Shown: in pieces, positions 26,587 to 33,162 of the stretch
Layout: every line of letters starts with the position of its first letter
How positions within the stretch are numbered: position 1 is the first letter of the stretch
From: Dokdonia sp. 4H-3-7-5
GTDB lineage: Bacteria; Bacteroidota; Bacteroidia; Flavobacteriales; Flavobacteriaceae
DNA length: 64,000 nt
NCBI RefSeq assembly: GCF_000212355.1
Contig: NC_015496.1
Coordinates: forward strand, 1,934,501 to 1,998,500
Direction: 5' to 3'
Made by a program: the position numbers and the translations under genes
The notes under the pieces: model-generated
What the model saw: the letters and a program-made list of their open reading frames with translations, nothing else
Told to the model about the DNA's origin: nothing
Database searches by the model: none

Positions 26587-26608
26587 TTATGCTTTTGCGA
26601 AAGCGTAA
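26587..26608. repeat. Variant REP-like palindrome
   Basis: A 22-bp copy, TTATGCTTTTGCGAAAGCGTAA in two parts (TTATGCTTTTG then CGAAAGCGTAA), with two changes in the left arm only. It lies between the HMA and rhodanese genes. Confidence 0.8.
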
Positions 26609-26657
26609 TTAATTAAATGTAATAGAATAAACCTGTTTTTAAACAGATGAATAAGCA

Positions 26658-27023
26658 TTACTGCCAAGCCATAAATCCTCCTTTTAAATCAAAAATCTGC
26701 TTGAACCCTAAACTATCTAAGGTCTGTGAGGCTTTCTTACTTCTGTTTCCAGATCTACAGTAGATATAAATAGGCTCTTCTTTACTGTAAGAGTTGAAAG
26801 CAGAAATAAAATTTTCTTTATCAAAAACATCAATGTTTACAGCTTTCTTTATATGACCGCTATCAAACTCATTCTTAGTTCTAACATCTACTAACTGCAC
26901 TTTTTTATCTGTGATAGCGGTTTTAAAGTCGGCTGTGCTTAGAACAGTGATATTGCTATTTTGTTGAGGCTTACCTCCAAAGAGAAATGATAATATGGAC
27001 ATAATAAGGATTATTAATTTCAT
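26658..27023 (-). CDS. Secreted or membrane-anchored single-domain rhodanese
   Basis: A 121-aa protein. An N-terminal hydrophobic segment (LIILIMSILSFLFG) is a signal or anchor, followed by a rhodanese domain with active Cys in YCRSGNRS (about residue 89). It transfers sulfane sulfur, probably in the periplasm. Its own regulon-type promoter lies 42 bases upstream (operator 27065-27078; -7 box 27035-27042), so it is a single-gene unit. Confidence 0.88.
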   Translation of the reverse strand: MKLIILIMSILSFLFGGKPQQNSNITVLSTADFKTAITDKKVQLVDVRTKNEFDSGHIKKAVNIDVFDKENFISAFNSYSKEEPIYIYCRSGNRSKKASQTLDSLGFKQIFDLKGGFMAWQ

Positions 27024-27034
27024 TATTTTTTTAT

Positions 27035-27078
27035 TAAAGATAGTCCTCTAGTTACCCACTGCCAGTAACTTAAGTTAC
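27035..27078 (-). promoter_or_regulatory. Crp/Fnr-type promoter of the secreted rhodanese gene
   Basis: GTAACTTAAGTTAC at 27065-27078, 22 nt, then TATCTTTA (27035-27042) on the minus strand. Confidence 0.85.
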
Positions 27079-27093
27079 ATATCATGTTAAATT

Positions 27094-27130
27094 AAAAACG
27101 AGATTATCATTACTGATAACCTCGTTTTTT
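27094..27130 (-). terminator. Terminator after the cytoplasmic rhodanese gene
   Basis: AAAAACGAGATTATCA pairs with TGATAACCTCGTTTTT around a TTAC loop, with one internal mismatch. Confidence 0.75.
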
Positions 27131-27179
27131 ACTAACCAATCAATAAGACCATAGTCATCACTCTATGGAATATCTTTGT

Positions 27180-27497
27180 TTAAGCTGGAATTACGGTTTT
27201 ACCATTCCAGTCTAGCATTCCACCTACTAGATTAAACGTGTTTTTTATCGCTAGATTATCTAATGCTCGGCATGCTTGACCACTACGATTACCACTTCTA
27301 CAGTACACGTAGTAATTCTTTGTTTGATCAAGTTTTTTTATTTCTTCTTGAAACTTAGCGCTATTTAGAAAATCAATCATTACTGCATTTTCAATGATAC
27401 CCTCACTGCATTCTCCAGGAGTTCTAACATCAAGAATTATAGCATTGCTGTCATTCTCAATTGCCGACTCCCAATCTACTTGTGATATATTTTTCAT
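27180..27497 (-). CDS. Cytoplasmic single-domain rhodanese
   Basis: A 105-aa rhodanese with active Cys in YCRSGNRSGQAC (about residue 71) and no signal peptide. It starts 6 bases after the stop of the persulfide dioxygenase-rhodanese gene (copy 2), so the two are one operon. It is a probable sulfane-sulfur carrier working with that enzyme. Confidence 0.9.
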   Translation of the reverse strand: MKNISQVDWESAIENDSNAIILDVRTPGECSEGIIENAVMIDFLNSAKFQEEIKKLDQTKNYYVYCRSGNRSGQACRALDNLAIKNTFNLVGGMLDWNGKTVIPA

Positions 27498-27503
27498 AGT
27501 CTT

Positions 27504-28910
27504 TTAAAGTGTTGAAGGACAAACAAAGGCAGACACCGGAATGCCAGCTTCTTTAATATCTTTAAAGCCGCCTTGTACATCTATTAAGTTATGGATTCCT
27601 CTACTTTTTAATATAGATGAGGCTATCATACTTCTATAACCTCCGGCACAATGCACATAAAAAGGTTTGTCTGGAAATTCAGCTAGATGATCATTTAAGA
27701 AATCTAGTGGTGTGTTGTTTGCTCCAAGTACATGTTCTGATAGGTACTCACTTTCTTTGCGCACATCAAAAACAGGTTTGTTACCTTTTTCTAATTCGCT
27801 TTTAAAACCATCTGCTGTGATAGAACTTACGGTATCGTATTCCATGGCAGCGTCTTTCCAAGCATCAAATCCTCCTTCCAGATATCCTATTGTGTTGTCA
27901 AACCCTACACGAGATAACCTAGTGATGGTTTCTTTCTCTCTACCTGGCTCTGTAACTAGCAATAAGGGTTGTTTTACATCTGCAATTAAGGCGCCTACCC
28001 ATGGAGCGAAACTCCCATCTAGGCCTATAAATATAGATCTAGGGATATGCCCTTTGGCAAATTTATCTTGATGACGCACGTCTAGTACGATAGCTCCTGT
28101 CTCATTTGCAACAGCTTCAAAAGCTTCTGGAGATAGTGCATGCGTACCTCTTTTGAGTACGTCTTCAATATCTTCATAACCTTCTTTATTCATTTTGACA
28201 TTAAGAGGGAAGTACTGAGGTGGAGGTAATAAACCATCTATCACTTCTGCTATAAATTCTTCCTTAGTCATATCTGCACGTAGTGCATAATTCATTTGCT
28301 TTTGATTCCCTAGTGTGTCTACTGTTTCTTTCATCATGTTCTTTCCGCAAGCAGATCCAGCTCCGTGAGCAGGGTATACTGTAACGTCATCTGCTAGGGG
28401 CATAATTTTATTACGTAAGCTATCATAAAGAAAACCTGCGAGATCTTTTTCTGTGAGTTCGCCCATTTTTTGAGCAAGATCTGGTCTTCCCACGTCGCCT
28501 AGAAATAATGTGTCTCCACTAAATATCGCATGATCCTTCCCGTCTTTATCTCTAAGAAGATATGTGGTGCTTTCCATCGTATGACCAGGCGTGTGTAACG
28601 CTATAATTGTAATGTCACCTAGAGGAAATTCTTGCCTATCTGTTGCGATAATAGCATCAAAACTTGGGTTTGCATTTGGTCCAAAAACAATAGGAGCACC
28701 TGTCGCCTTTGATAAGGTTACGTGACCACTTACAAAGTCTGCATGAAAATGAGTTTCAAAAATATATTTGATTTTTGCATCATCTTGTTTGGCCCTATTT
28801 AAATATGGCGTTACCTCTCTTAAAGGGTCAATGATAGCTACTTCACCATTACTTTCAATGTAATAAGCTCCTTGAGCTAGACAACCAGTATATATTTGTT
28901 CAACGTTCAT
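27504..28910 (-). CDS. Persulfide dioxygenase-rhodanese fusion (CstB-like), copy 2
   Basis: A 468-aa protein. The metallo-beta-lactamase domain has THFHADF, HTPGHTMEST, SGDTLFLGDVGRPDL and a Cys in GAGSACGK. A middle rhodanese fold without an active Cys and a C-terminal rhodanese with Cys421 (HCAGGYRS) follow. Start ATG at 28910 (MNVEQIYTGC) is chosen because the alternative at 28949 would read through a REP palindrome and lacks family similarity. It is closely similar along its whole length to copy 3 next door, so they look like a tandem duplication. It has its own operator and a downstream rhodanese partner. Confidence 0.9.
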   Translation of the reverse strand: MNVEQIYTGCLAQGAYYIESNGEVAIIDPLREVTPYLNRAKQDDAKIKYIFETHFHADFVSGHVTLSKATGAPIVFGPNANPSFDAIIATDRQEFPLGDITIIALHTPGHTMESTTYLLRDKDGKDHAIFSGDTLFLGDVGRPDLAQKMGELTEKDLAGFLYDSLRNKIMPLADDVTVYPAHGAGSACGKNMMKETVDTLGNQKQMNYALRADMTKEEFIAEVIDGLLPPPQYFPLNVKMNKEGYEDIEDVLKRGTHALSPEAFEAVANETGAIVLDVRHQDKFAKGHIPRSIFIGLDGSFAPWVGALIADVKQPLLLVTEPGREKETITRLSRVGFDNTIGYLEGGFDAWKDAAMEYDTVSSITADGFKSELEKGNKPVFDVRKESEYLSEHVLGANNTPLDFLNDHLAEFPDKPFYVHCAGGYRSMIASSILKSRGIHNLIDVQGGFKDIKEAGIPVSAFVCPSTL

Positions 28911-28924
28911 AAGTGTATTTTTTT

Positions 28925-28943
28925 TACGCTTTCGCGAAAGCGG
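28925..28943. repeat. REP-like palindrome in the 5' leader of copy 2
   Basis: TACGCTTTCGCGAAAGCGG, perfect core with an altered right end. It lies between the inferred -7 box (28962-28969) and the start codon. This explains why operator-to-start distance is longer here (82) than at the other sites (37-64). Confidence 0.9.
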
Positions 28944-28961
28944 ACTCAACTATTAATAACG

Positions 28962-29005
28962 TAAAATTAGCTAATAGAAGTAGTTGCTACAGTAACATAG
29001 GTTAC
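28962..29005 (-). promoter_or_regulatory. Crp/Fnr-type promoter of persulfide dioxygenase copy 2
   Basis: GTAACATAGGTTAC at 28992-29005, 22 nt, then TAATTTTA (28962-28969) on the minus strand. Confidence 0.85.
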
Positions 29006-29020
29006 AAAGGAGAAAAATAA

Positions 29021-29055
29021 ATAGAGCCCTTATCCTTAAAAGGGTAAGAGCTCTA
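29021..29055 (-). terminator. Terminator-like hairpin after persulfide dioxygenase copy 3
   Basis: AGAGCCCTTATCCTT and AAGGGTAAGAGCTCT pair imperfectly around a short loop. On the minus strand T-rich sequence follows. Confidence 0.6.
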
Positions 29056-29070
29056 CAAAGTAATAGCCGG

Positions 29071-30483
29071 TTAGAGCAAAGTGGTAGGGCATACATACTC
29101 AGACCTAGGAACCGTAGTTTCTGTAATTTGAGCAAAACCACCTCGTACATCACTAAAATCTTGCCAGCCACGTTGCTTTAAAATAGAGGCAGCAATCATA
29201 CTTCTATATCCTCCAGCACAGTGAAGGATGAAAGGTTTGTTTTTTGGAAATTGTGCCAGATGCTGGTTAATCTCATTGAGAGGCACGTTAATAGCCCCTA
29301 GTATATGTTCTGATAGGAATTCACTCTTTTTGCGTACGTCAAAAATGAGAGGTTGACCCATTTTATATTCGGCTTCTAGTTGTTGAGGTGAGATACGAGT
29401 GACTGTTTCAAAATCTTTACCGCTCTCTTTCCACGAGGAAAAACTATTTTTTAAAAACCCAATCGTAAAATCATAACCCACACGAGAAAGTCTAGTAATT
29501 GTTTCTTCTTCTTTACCAGGATCTGTAATTAGCAATATTTCTTGTTTTACATCAGGAATCATTTCTCCTACCCATTGTGCAAAATTACCGTCTAAGCCTA
29601 TGTTTATACTATTAGGTATAAAACCTTTTGCAAAAACTTCGGCATCGCGAGTGTCAAGCATAAGAGCACCGGTCTCATTTGCTATTATTTCAAAGGCCGC
29701 TGGATCAAGTGGCTTAGTTGCCCGATCCATAATAGTATCTAAGCTTTCATATCCTTTAATATTCATCAAGACATTTTGAGGGAAGTATCCAGGAGGTGCC
29801 GTAAGTCCAGTAAGTACAGCTTTAATAAACTCATCTTTAGTCATTTCTTGAAGCGCATAATTGAATTTTTTCTGATTCCCTAAGGTGTCTGTAGTTTCCT
29901 TACTCATCATTTTACCACACGCAGATCCAGCTCCGTGATTAGGATATACAATAAGATGGTCATCAAGTGGTATTATTTTGTTTCTTAAAGAGTCGTACAA
30001 GTGACCAGCGAGTTTTTCTTCTGTGAGGTCAGACACTACATGCTGCGCAAGGTCTGGACGACCTACGTCACCTATAAATAATGTGTCTCCAGTTATAATA
30101 CCGTGCTCGTTTCCTAGTTGGTCTATGAGAAGATATGTTGTGCTTTCCATGGTATGACCAGGAGTATGGATGACTTTAACTTTATAATTACCTACCTCAA
30201 AAATTTGACCATCTGTTGCTGTAATAGCATCATAAGCGGGTTTTGCTTCTGGACCAAAAACAATATCAGCTCCTGTTTTTTTACGTAAATCAAGGTGGCC
30301 ACTTACAAAGTCTGCATGAAAGTGTGTTTCAAAAACATACTTGATTGTAGCATTATCTATTTGTGCACGTTCTATGTATGGTTGCACCTCTCTTAAAGGG
30401 TCAAAGACTGCAGCTTCTCCGTTACTTTCAATATAATATGCTGCATGAGCAATGCATCCTGTATAAATTTGTTCTACTTTCAT
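29071..30483 (-). CDS. Persulfide dioxygenase-rhodanese fusion (CstB-like), copy 3
   Basis: A 470-aa paralogue of copy 2 with the same domain order: metallo-beta-lactamase (THFHADF, HTPGHTMEST, GDTLFIGDVGRPDL, GAGSACGK), a Cys-less middle rhodanese, and a C-terminal rhodanese with Cys422. It is expected to oxidise persulfides and move sulfane sulfur in the cytoplasm. It is a single-gene unit with its own operator, which has one mismatch. The usual HxHxDH motif has Phe in place of the last His in all three copies; that His is not one of the iron ligands in mononuclear persulfide dioxygenases. Confidence 0.9.
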   Translation of the reverse strand: MKVEQIYTGCIAHAAYYIESNGEAAVFDPLREVQPYIERAQIDNATIKYVFETHFHADFVSGHLDLRKKTGADIVFGPEAKPAYDAITATDGQIFEVGNYKVKVIHTPGHTMESTTYLLIDQLGNEHGIITGDTLFIGDVGRPDLAQHVVSDLTEEKLAGHLYDSLRNKIIPLDDHLIVYPNHGAGSACGKMMSKETTDTLGNQKKFNYALQEMTKDEFIKAVLTGLTAPPGYFPQNVLMNIKGYESLDTIMDRATKPLDPAAFEIIANETGALMLDTRDAEVFAKGFIPNSINIGLDGNFAQWVGEMIPDVKQEILLITDPGKEEETITRLSRVGYDFTIGFLKNSFSSWKESGKDFETVTRISPQQLEAEYKMGQPLIFDVRKKSEFLSEHILGAINVPLNEINQHLAQFPKNKPFILHCAGGYRSMIAASILKQRGWQDFSDVRGGFAQITETTVPRSEYVCPTTLL

Positions 30484-30513
30484 TTTATGTGGATTTTTAA
30501 AATTATAACAACA

Positions 30514-30557
30514 TAAAAGTAAGCAGTCATTTCAAGTGTGTAGGTTACTTAAGTTAC
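30514..30557 (-). promoter_or_regulatory. Crp/Fnr-type promoter of persulfide dioxygenase copy 3
   Basis: GTTACTTAAGTTAC at 30544-30557 (one mismatch in the distal half-site), 22 nt, then TACTTTTA (30514-30521) on the minus strand. Confidence 0.78.
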
Positions 30558-30625
30558 ATAAACGTAGATAGTTAGTAAACTATGATATTTGTCATATCAA
30601 GACAAAGTAGTATCGAGCGTTAAAA

Positions 30626-30666
30626 CAAAAAAGGCTATTTCTAATAATAAGAAATAGCCTTTTTTA
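30626..30666 (-). terminator. Terminator after the TauE/SafE gene
   Basis: GGCTATTTCT and AGAAATAGCC form a 10-bp stem flanked by A and T runs. Confidence 0.82.
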
Positions 30667-30681
30667 TGATTTTTATTCTCT

Positions 30682-31494
30682 TTAATGTTTTACAAAAAAC
30701 TCCATGTAAAAAATGAATATTGCCATTACAAATATGAAGTAGCCAAAACCTCTTTTCAATTTATCTCCATCTATAAAATTACTGAGGTAACTGCCTATAA
30801 AAATCCCTACAAATGATATGCCTGTAAATATGGAAAGAAATAGCCAATCTATATCCATGGTTAATGCATCTCCTAGAAAGAAACCCATCAATGATTTAAA
30901 AGCGATAATGATTAAAGAAGTTCCTACCGCAACTTTCATTTCTACATTTGCTAGTATAACAAGAGCGGGAATAATGAGAAAACCTCCCCCAGCGCCTATC
31001 ATTCCAGTAATACCTCCTACGATGAGGCCTTCTATTAAAATAAGTGGATAATTGTAAGTGACAGTGCCGTCCCCTTTTTGTTTATTATCCTTTCTTTTTT
31101 TGAGCATAGAAAAGGCTGCAGGAATCATGAGTACCGCAAAGAGGCCAAACATTGCCATTCTACGTGTAAACTCAAAATCACCTGTGGTAAGTAAAATATC
31201 TGGTAATGCAGGTACTACATAATGTCTCACAACGGTAACTCCTACAATAGCGGGTAGTCCAAAAACAATTGCTGTTCTCCAGTCTACATAGCCTTTAAGA
31301 TGTTGTTTAAAACCACCTACGAGCGCACTTGCTCCTACAATGAATAAAGAATATGCAGTGGCAACTTTTTCATTTACAGAAAATAAGTAAGCTAGTACTG
31401 GTACAGCGAGTATAGAACCACCACCACCTATTAAACCTAAAGAAATGCCGATGATCAAGGCACTTATATATCCAAGTATTTCTAGTATCTCCAT
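30682..31494 (-). CDS. TauE/SafE-family sulfite/sulfonate exporter
   Basis: A 270-aa membrane protein with about eight hydrophobic segments and the two internally similar halves of the family, marked by GLIGGGGSILAVPVL and GMIGAGGGFLIIPALV. It probably exports sulfite or related sulfur anions made by persulfide oxidation. A longer in-frame start at 31521 lies within the regulon-type -7 box (31519-31526), upstream of any transcript start, so ATG at 31494 is chosen. It lies directly downstream of the Crp/Fnr gene but has its own promoter. Confidence 0.88.
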   Translation of the reverse strand: MEILEILGYISALIIGISLGLIGGGGSILAVPVLAYLFSVNEKVATAYSLFIVGASALVGGFKQHLKGYVDWRTAIVFGLPAIVGVTVVRHYVVPALPDILLTTGDFEFTRRMAMFGLFAVLMIPAAFSMLKKRKDNKQKGDGTVTYNYPLILIEGLIVGGITGMIGAGGGFLIIPALVILANVEMKVAVGTSLIIIAFKSLMGFFLGDALTMDIDWLFLSIFTGISFVGIFIGSYLSNFIDGDKLKRGFGYFIFVMAIFIFYMEFFVKH

Positions 31495-31518
31495 TATAAA
31501 CCTCTTTGTATTGAGAGA

Positions 31519-31562
31519 CAAAAATAGACTTGCTATAACGACCTAGGTGTAACCCAAGTTAC
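31519..31562 (-). promoter_or_regulatory. Crp/Fnr-type promoter of the TauE/SafE gene
   Basis: GTAACCCAAGTTAC at 31549-31562, 22 nt, then TATTTTTG (31519-31526) on the minus strand. It lies between the regulator gene and the exporter gene. Confidence 0.85.
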
Positions 31563-31569
31563 TTAAGGT

Positions 31570-32202
31570 CTATAAATCTATAATTTGGATATTATTTCTG
31601 TGTAATTCAATTTTTCCTAAGTTCTCTAATTTCTTAAGAAGTCTTGATACCACTACTCTTGAGGTGTGCAATTCGTAAGCAATTTCTTGATGCGTGTTAT
31701 TAATAATTTGCTCATCGTTTACTCTAGCCTTTTCTTTTAAGTAGTTTAAAAGGCGTTCATCCATGTTATCAAATGCGATACTGTCAAGAGTTTGTAATAG
31801 CTCGTTGAGGCGGTTGTGGTAACTCTCAAAAACAAAATTTCTCCAAGATTTGTACTTAGCCGTCCATTCTTCCATTTTCTGTACAGGTACCATAATGAGC
31901 TTGGTGTCTGTCTCTGCAATTGCTCGTATTTCACTTTTAGTTTGCCCCATGCAGCAGGTCATTGTCATAGAGCAGGTATCTCCTTTTTCTAGATAGTAGA
32001 GGAGAAGCTCATCTCCATTTTTATCTTCTCTTAATACCTTAATTACTCCAGAGACCAGTAGCGGCATTCCTTTTACATAGCCGCCTATTTCCATGAGTTT
32101 AAAACCTTCAGGAACCTCCTTGTAAGTGCCTACTTGGAGTATTTCATTGATAAGTTCATCTTCAAAGAGATGACCGTAACTGGCTTTTAGTTCTTGAATC
32201 AT
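31570..32202 (-). CDS. Crp/Fnr-family transcription regulator, proposed sulfur-stress activator
   Basis: A 210-aa regulator with an N-terminal cyclic-nucleotide-binding-type beta-roll (about 15-115), a dimer helix (about 117-150) and a helix-turn-helix at about 169-192 (HTSRVVVSRLLKKLE). Cys77, Cys83 and Cys84 cluster in GDTCSMTMTCC, where a thiol or persulfide switch could sit. There is no FNR-type N-terminal Cys cluster. It shares a TAATG-type overlap with DUF983 upstream, and that unit carries the palindrome GTAAC-N4-GTTAC. The same palindrome precedes most sulfur genes nearby, so this protein is the best candidate to bind it, with autoregulation. The inducer is unknown. Confidence 0.88.
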   Translation of the reverse strand: MIQELKASYGHLFEDELINEILQVGTYKEVPEGFKLMEIGGYVKGMPLLVSGVIKVLREDKNGDELLLYYLEKGDTCSMTMTCCMGQTKSEIRAIAETDTKLIMVPVQKMEEWTAKYKSWRNFVFESYHNRLNELLQTLDSIAFDNMDERLLNYLKEKARVNDEQIINNTHQEIAYELHTSRVVVSRLLKKLENLGKIELHRNNIQIIDL

Positions 32203-32591
32203 TATGCGGCTTTTTTAAGAATGCTAGGGTCATATTTAAAAAAGAAATGAGCCCAAATAGATTTTGATACGGCACCTATGTATGGCATTGTGATGATTAA
32301 TGCAATGACGATACTCGTTAGAATACCTGTAGGTCCAAAATCTAAACCAAAAATAAAGGATAAAACATAAACGGCCACGGCAACTGCGATTCCCACACCA
32401 TAAGATACGTACATAGAGCCCGTATAAAAGCTAGGTTCTATACTATATTTTAATTGGCATTTAGGACAGTTCTTTTTAACCTTATTCATGTTAGAAAGCT
32501 TATAAGGATGCGCCTCAAGAAATTCACCTTCTCTGCATTGAGGACATTTTAAAAATAAGATGCTATATATTATCGATTTACCCATGGACAA
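32202..32591 (-). CDS. DUF983-family zinc-ribbon membrane protein
   Basis: A 129-aa protein. The N-terminal zinc ribbon has two Cys pairs, CPQC and CPKC, about 28 residues apart, and two transmembrane segments follow (about 55-80 and 85-105). The family function is unknown. It overlaps the regulator gene by one base and is first in that unit. Its conservation beside the regulator suggests a functional link such as signal input, but this is inference. Confidence 0.85.
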   Translation of the reverse strand: MSMGKSIIYSILFLKCPQCREGEFLEAHPYKLSNMNKVKKNCPKCQLKYSIEPSFYTGSMYVSYGVGIAVAVAVYVLSFIFGLDFGPTGILTSIVIALIITMPYIGAVSKSIWAHFFFKYDPSILKKAA

Positions 32592-32605
32592 TTCAGTTTT
32601 TTATG

Positions 32606-32680
32606 TAAAATTAAACGTATTAAAATATGCTCACGGTAACTTATGTTACATATTGTAATATTTAAAATTAGTTATCTTTA
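32606..32680. promoter_or_regulatory. Divergent Crp/Fnr-type promoter region shared by DUF983-regulator and the RND operon
   Basis: A single operator, GTAACTTATGTTAC at 32636-32649. To the left, 22 nt then TAATTTTA (32606-32613) points at DUF983. To the right, 23 nt then TATCTTTA (32673-32680) points at the His-rich gene. Confidence 0.8.
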
Positions 32681-32685
32681 TACCC

Positions 32686-33084
32686 TTGAGTAAACTTATA
32701 TCCATATCGTTGTCACTTGTTTTCCTATTGCAAAGCTTTGGGATGCACATTAATGATATGGTGCAACTAGGCGATTTTTTTGAGCATGCAGAGTTCCATA
32801 AAGAGCAGTATGGAGATAATATATTCGTATTTGTTGCAAAGCATTATGGCGAACTAAAAGCAGAGCACGAAAAAGAACATCAAGAAGAACAGAAAGACCA
32901 CGAGCAATTACCTTTCCAGCATCAAACACATCATACGGCTGTAGCAGATTTTATTTTGAATACTATTAAAGAGGAATTCAAAACACTTGAATTTGTAGAT
33001 TTTAGAACTCATAACTTTCACTACCAAGCTCCATCATCTTCGTTACACCTAGATGGACTATTCCAGCCACCACGGCTTTCATAA
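32686..33084 (+). CDS. Small secreted His-rich protein, probable metal binder
   Basis: A 132-aa protein with a signal-like N-terminus (LISISLSLVFLLQSFG) and a His/Glu-rich middle (about 55-90) that includes EHEKEHQEEQKDHEQ. It begins with TTG, only about 5 bases after the inferred -7 box, so the mRNA may be nearly leaderless or another promoter may be used. It precedes the heavy-metal RND pump gene by 78 bases. Periplasmic metal buffering or delivery is inferred. Similar short His-rich proteins often head such operons in Bacteroidota. Confidence 0.7.
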   Translation: MSKLISISLSLVFLLQSFGMHINDMVQLGDFFEHAEFHKEQYGDNIFVFVAKHYGELKAEHEKEHQEEQKDHEQLPFQHQTHHTAVADFILNTIKEEFKTLEFVDFRTHNFHYQAPSSSLHLDGLFQPPRLS

Positions 33085-33162
33085 ATAATCAGATCTAATT
33101 TATTTTTAGCACCTAGTCTTGTAAAGATTTGGGGCTCTTCACATTGATTATTTTATGACAAA

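Noticed and set aside
28971-29171. Minus-strand ORF of 66 codons
   Set aside because: It overlaps the end of persulfide dioxygenase copy 3, a terminator hairpin and a regulon operator; no family features.
31495-31521. Longer start of the TauE/SafE gene at 31521
   Set aside because: That codon lies in the inferred -7 box, upstream of the expected transcript start; ATG 31494 fits the operator spacing of the other genes.
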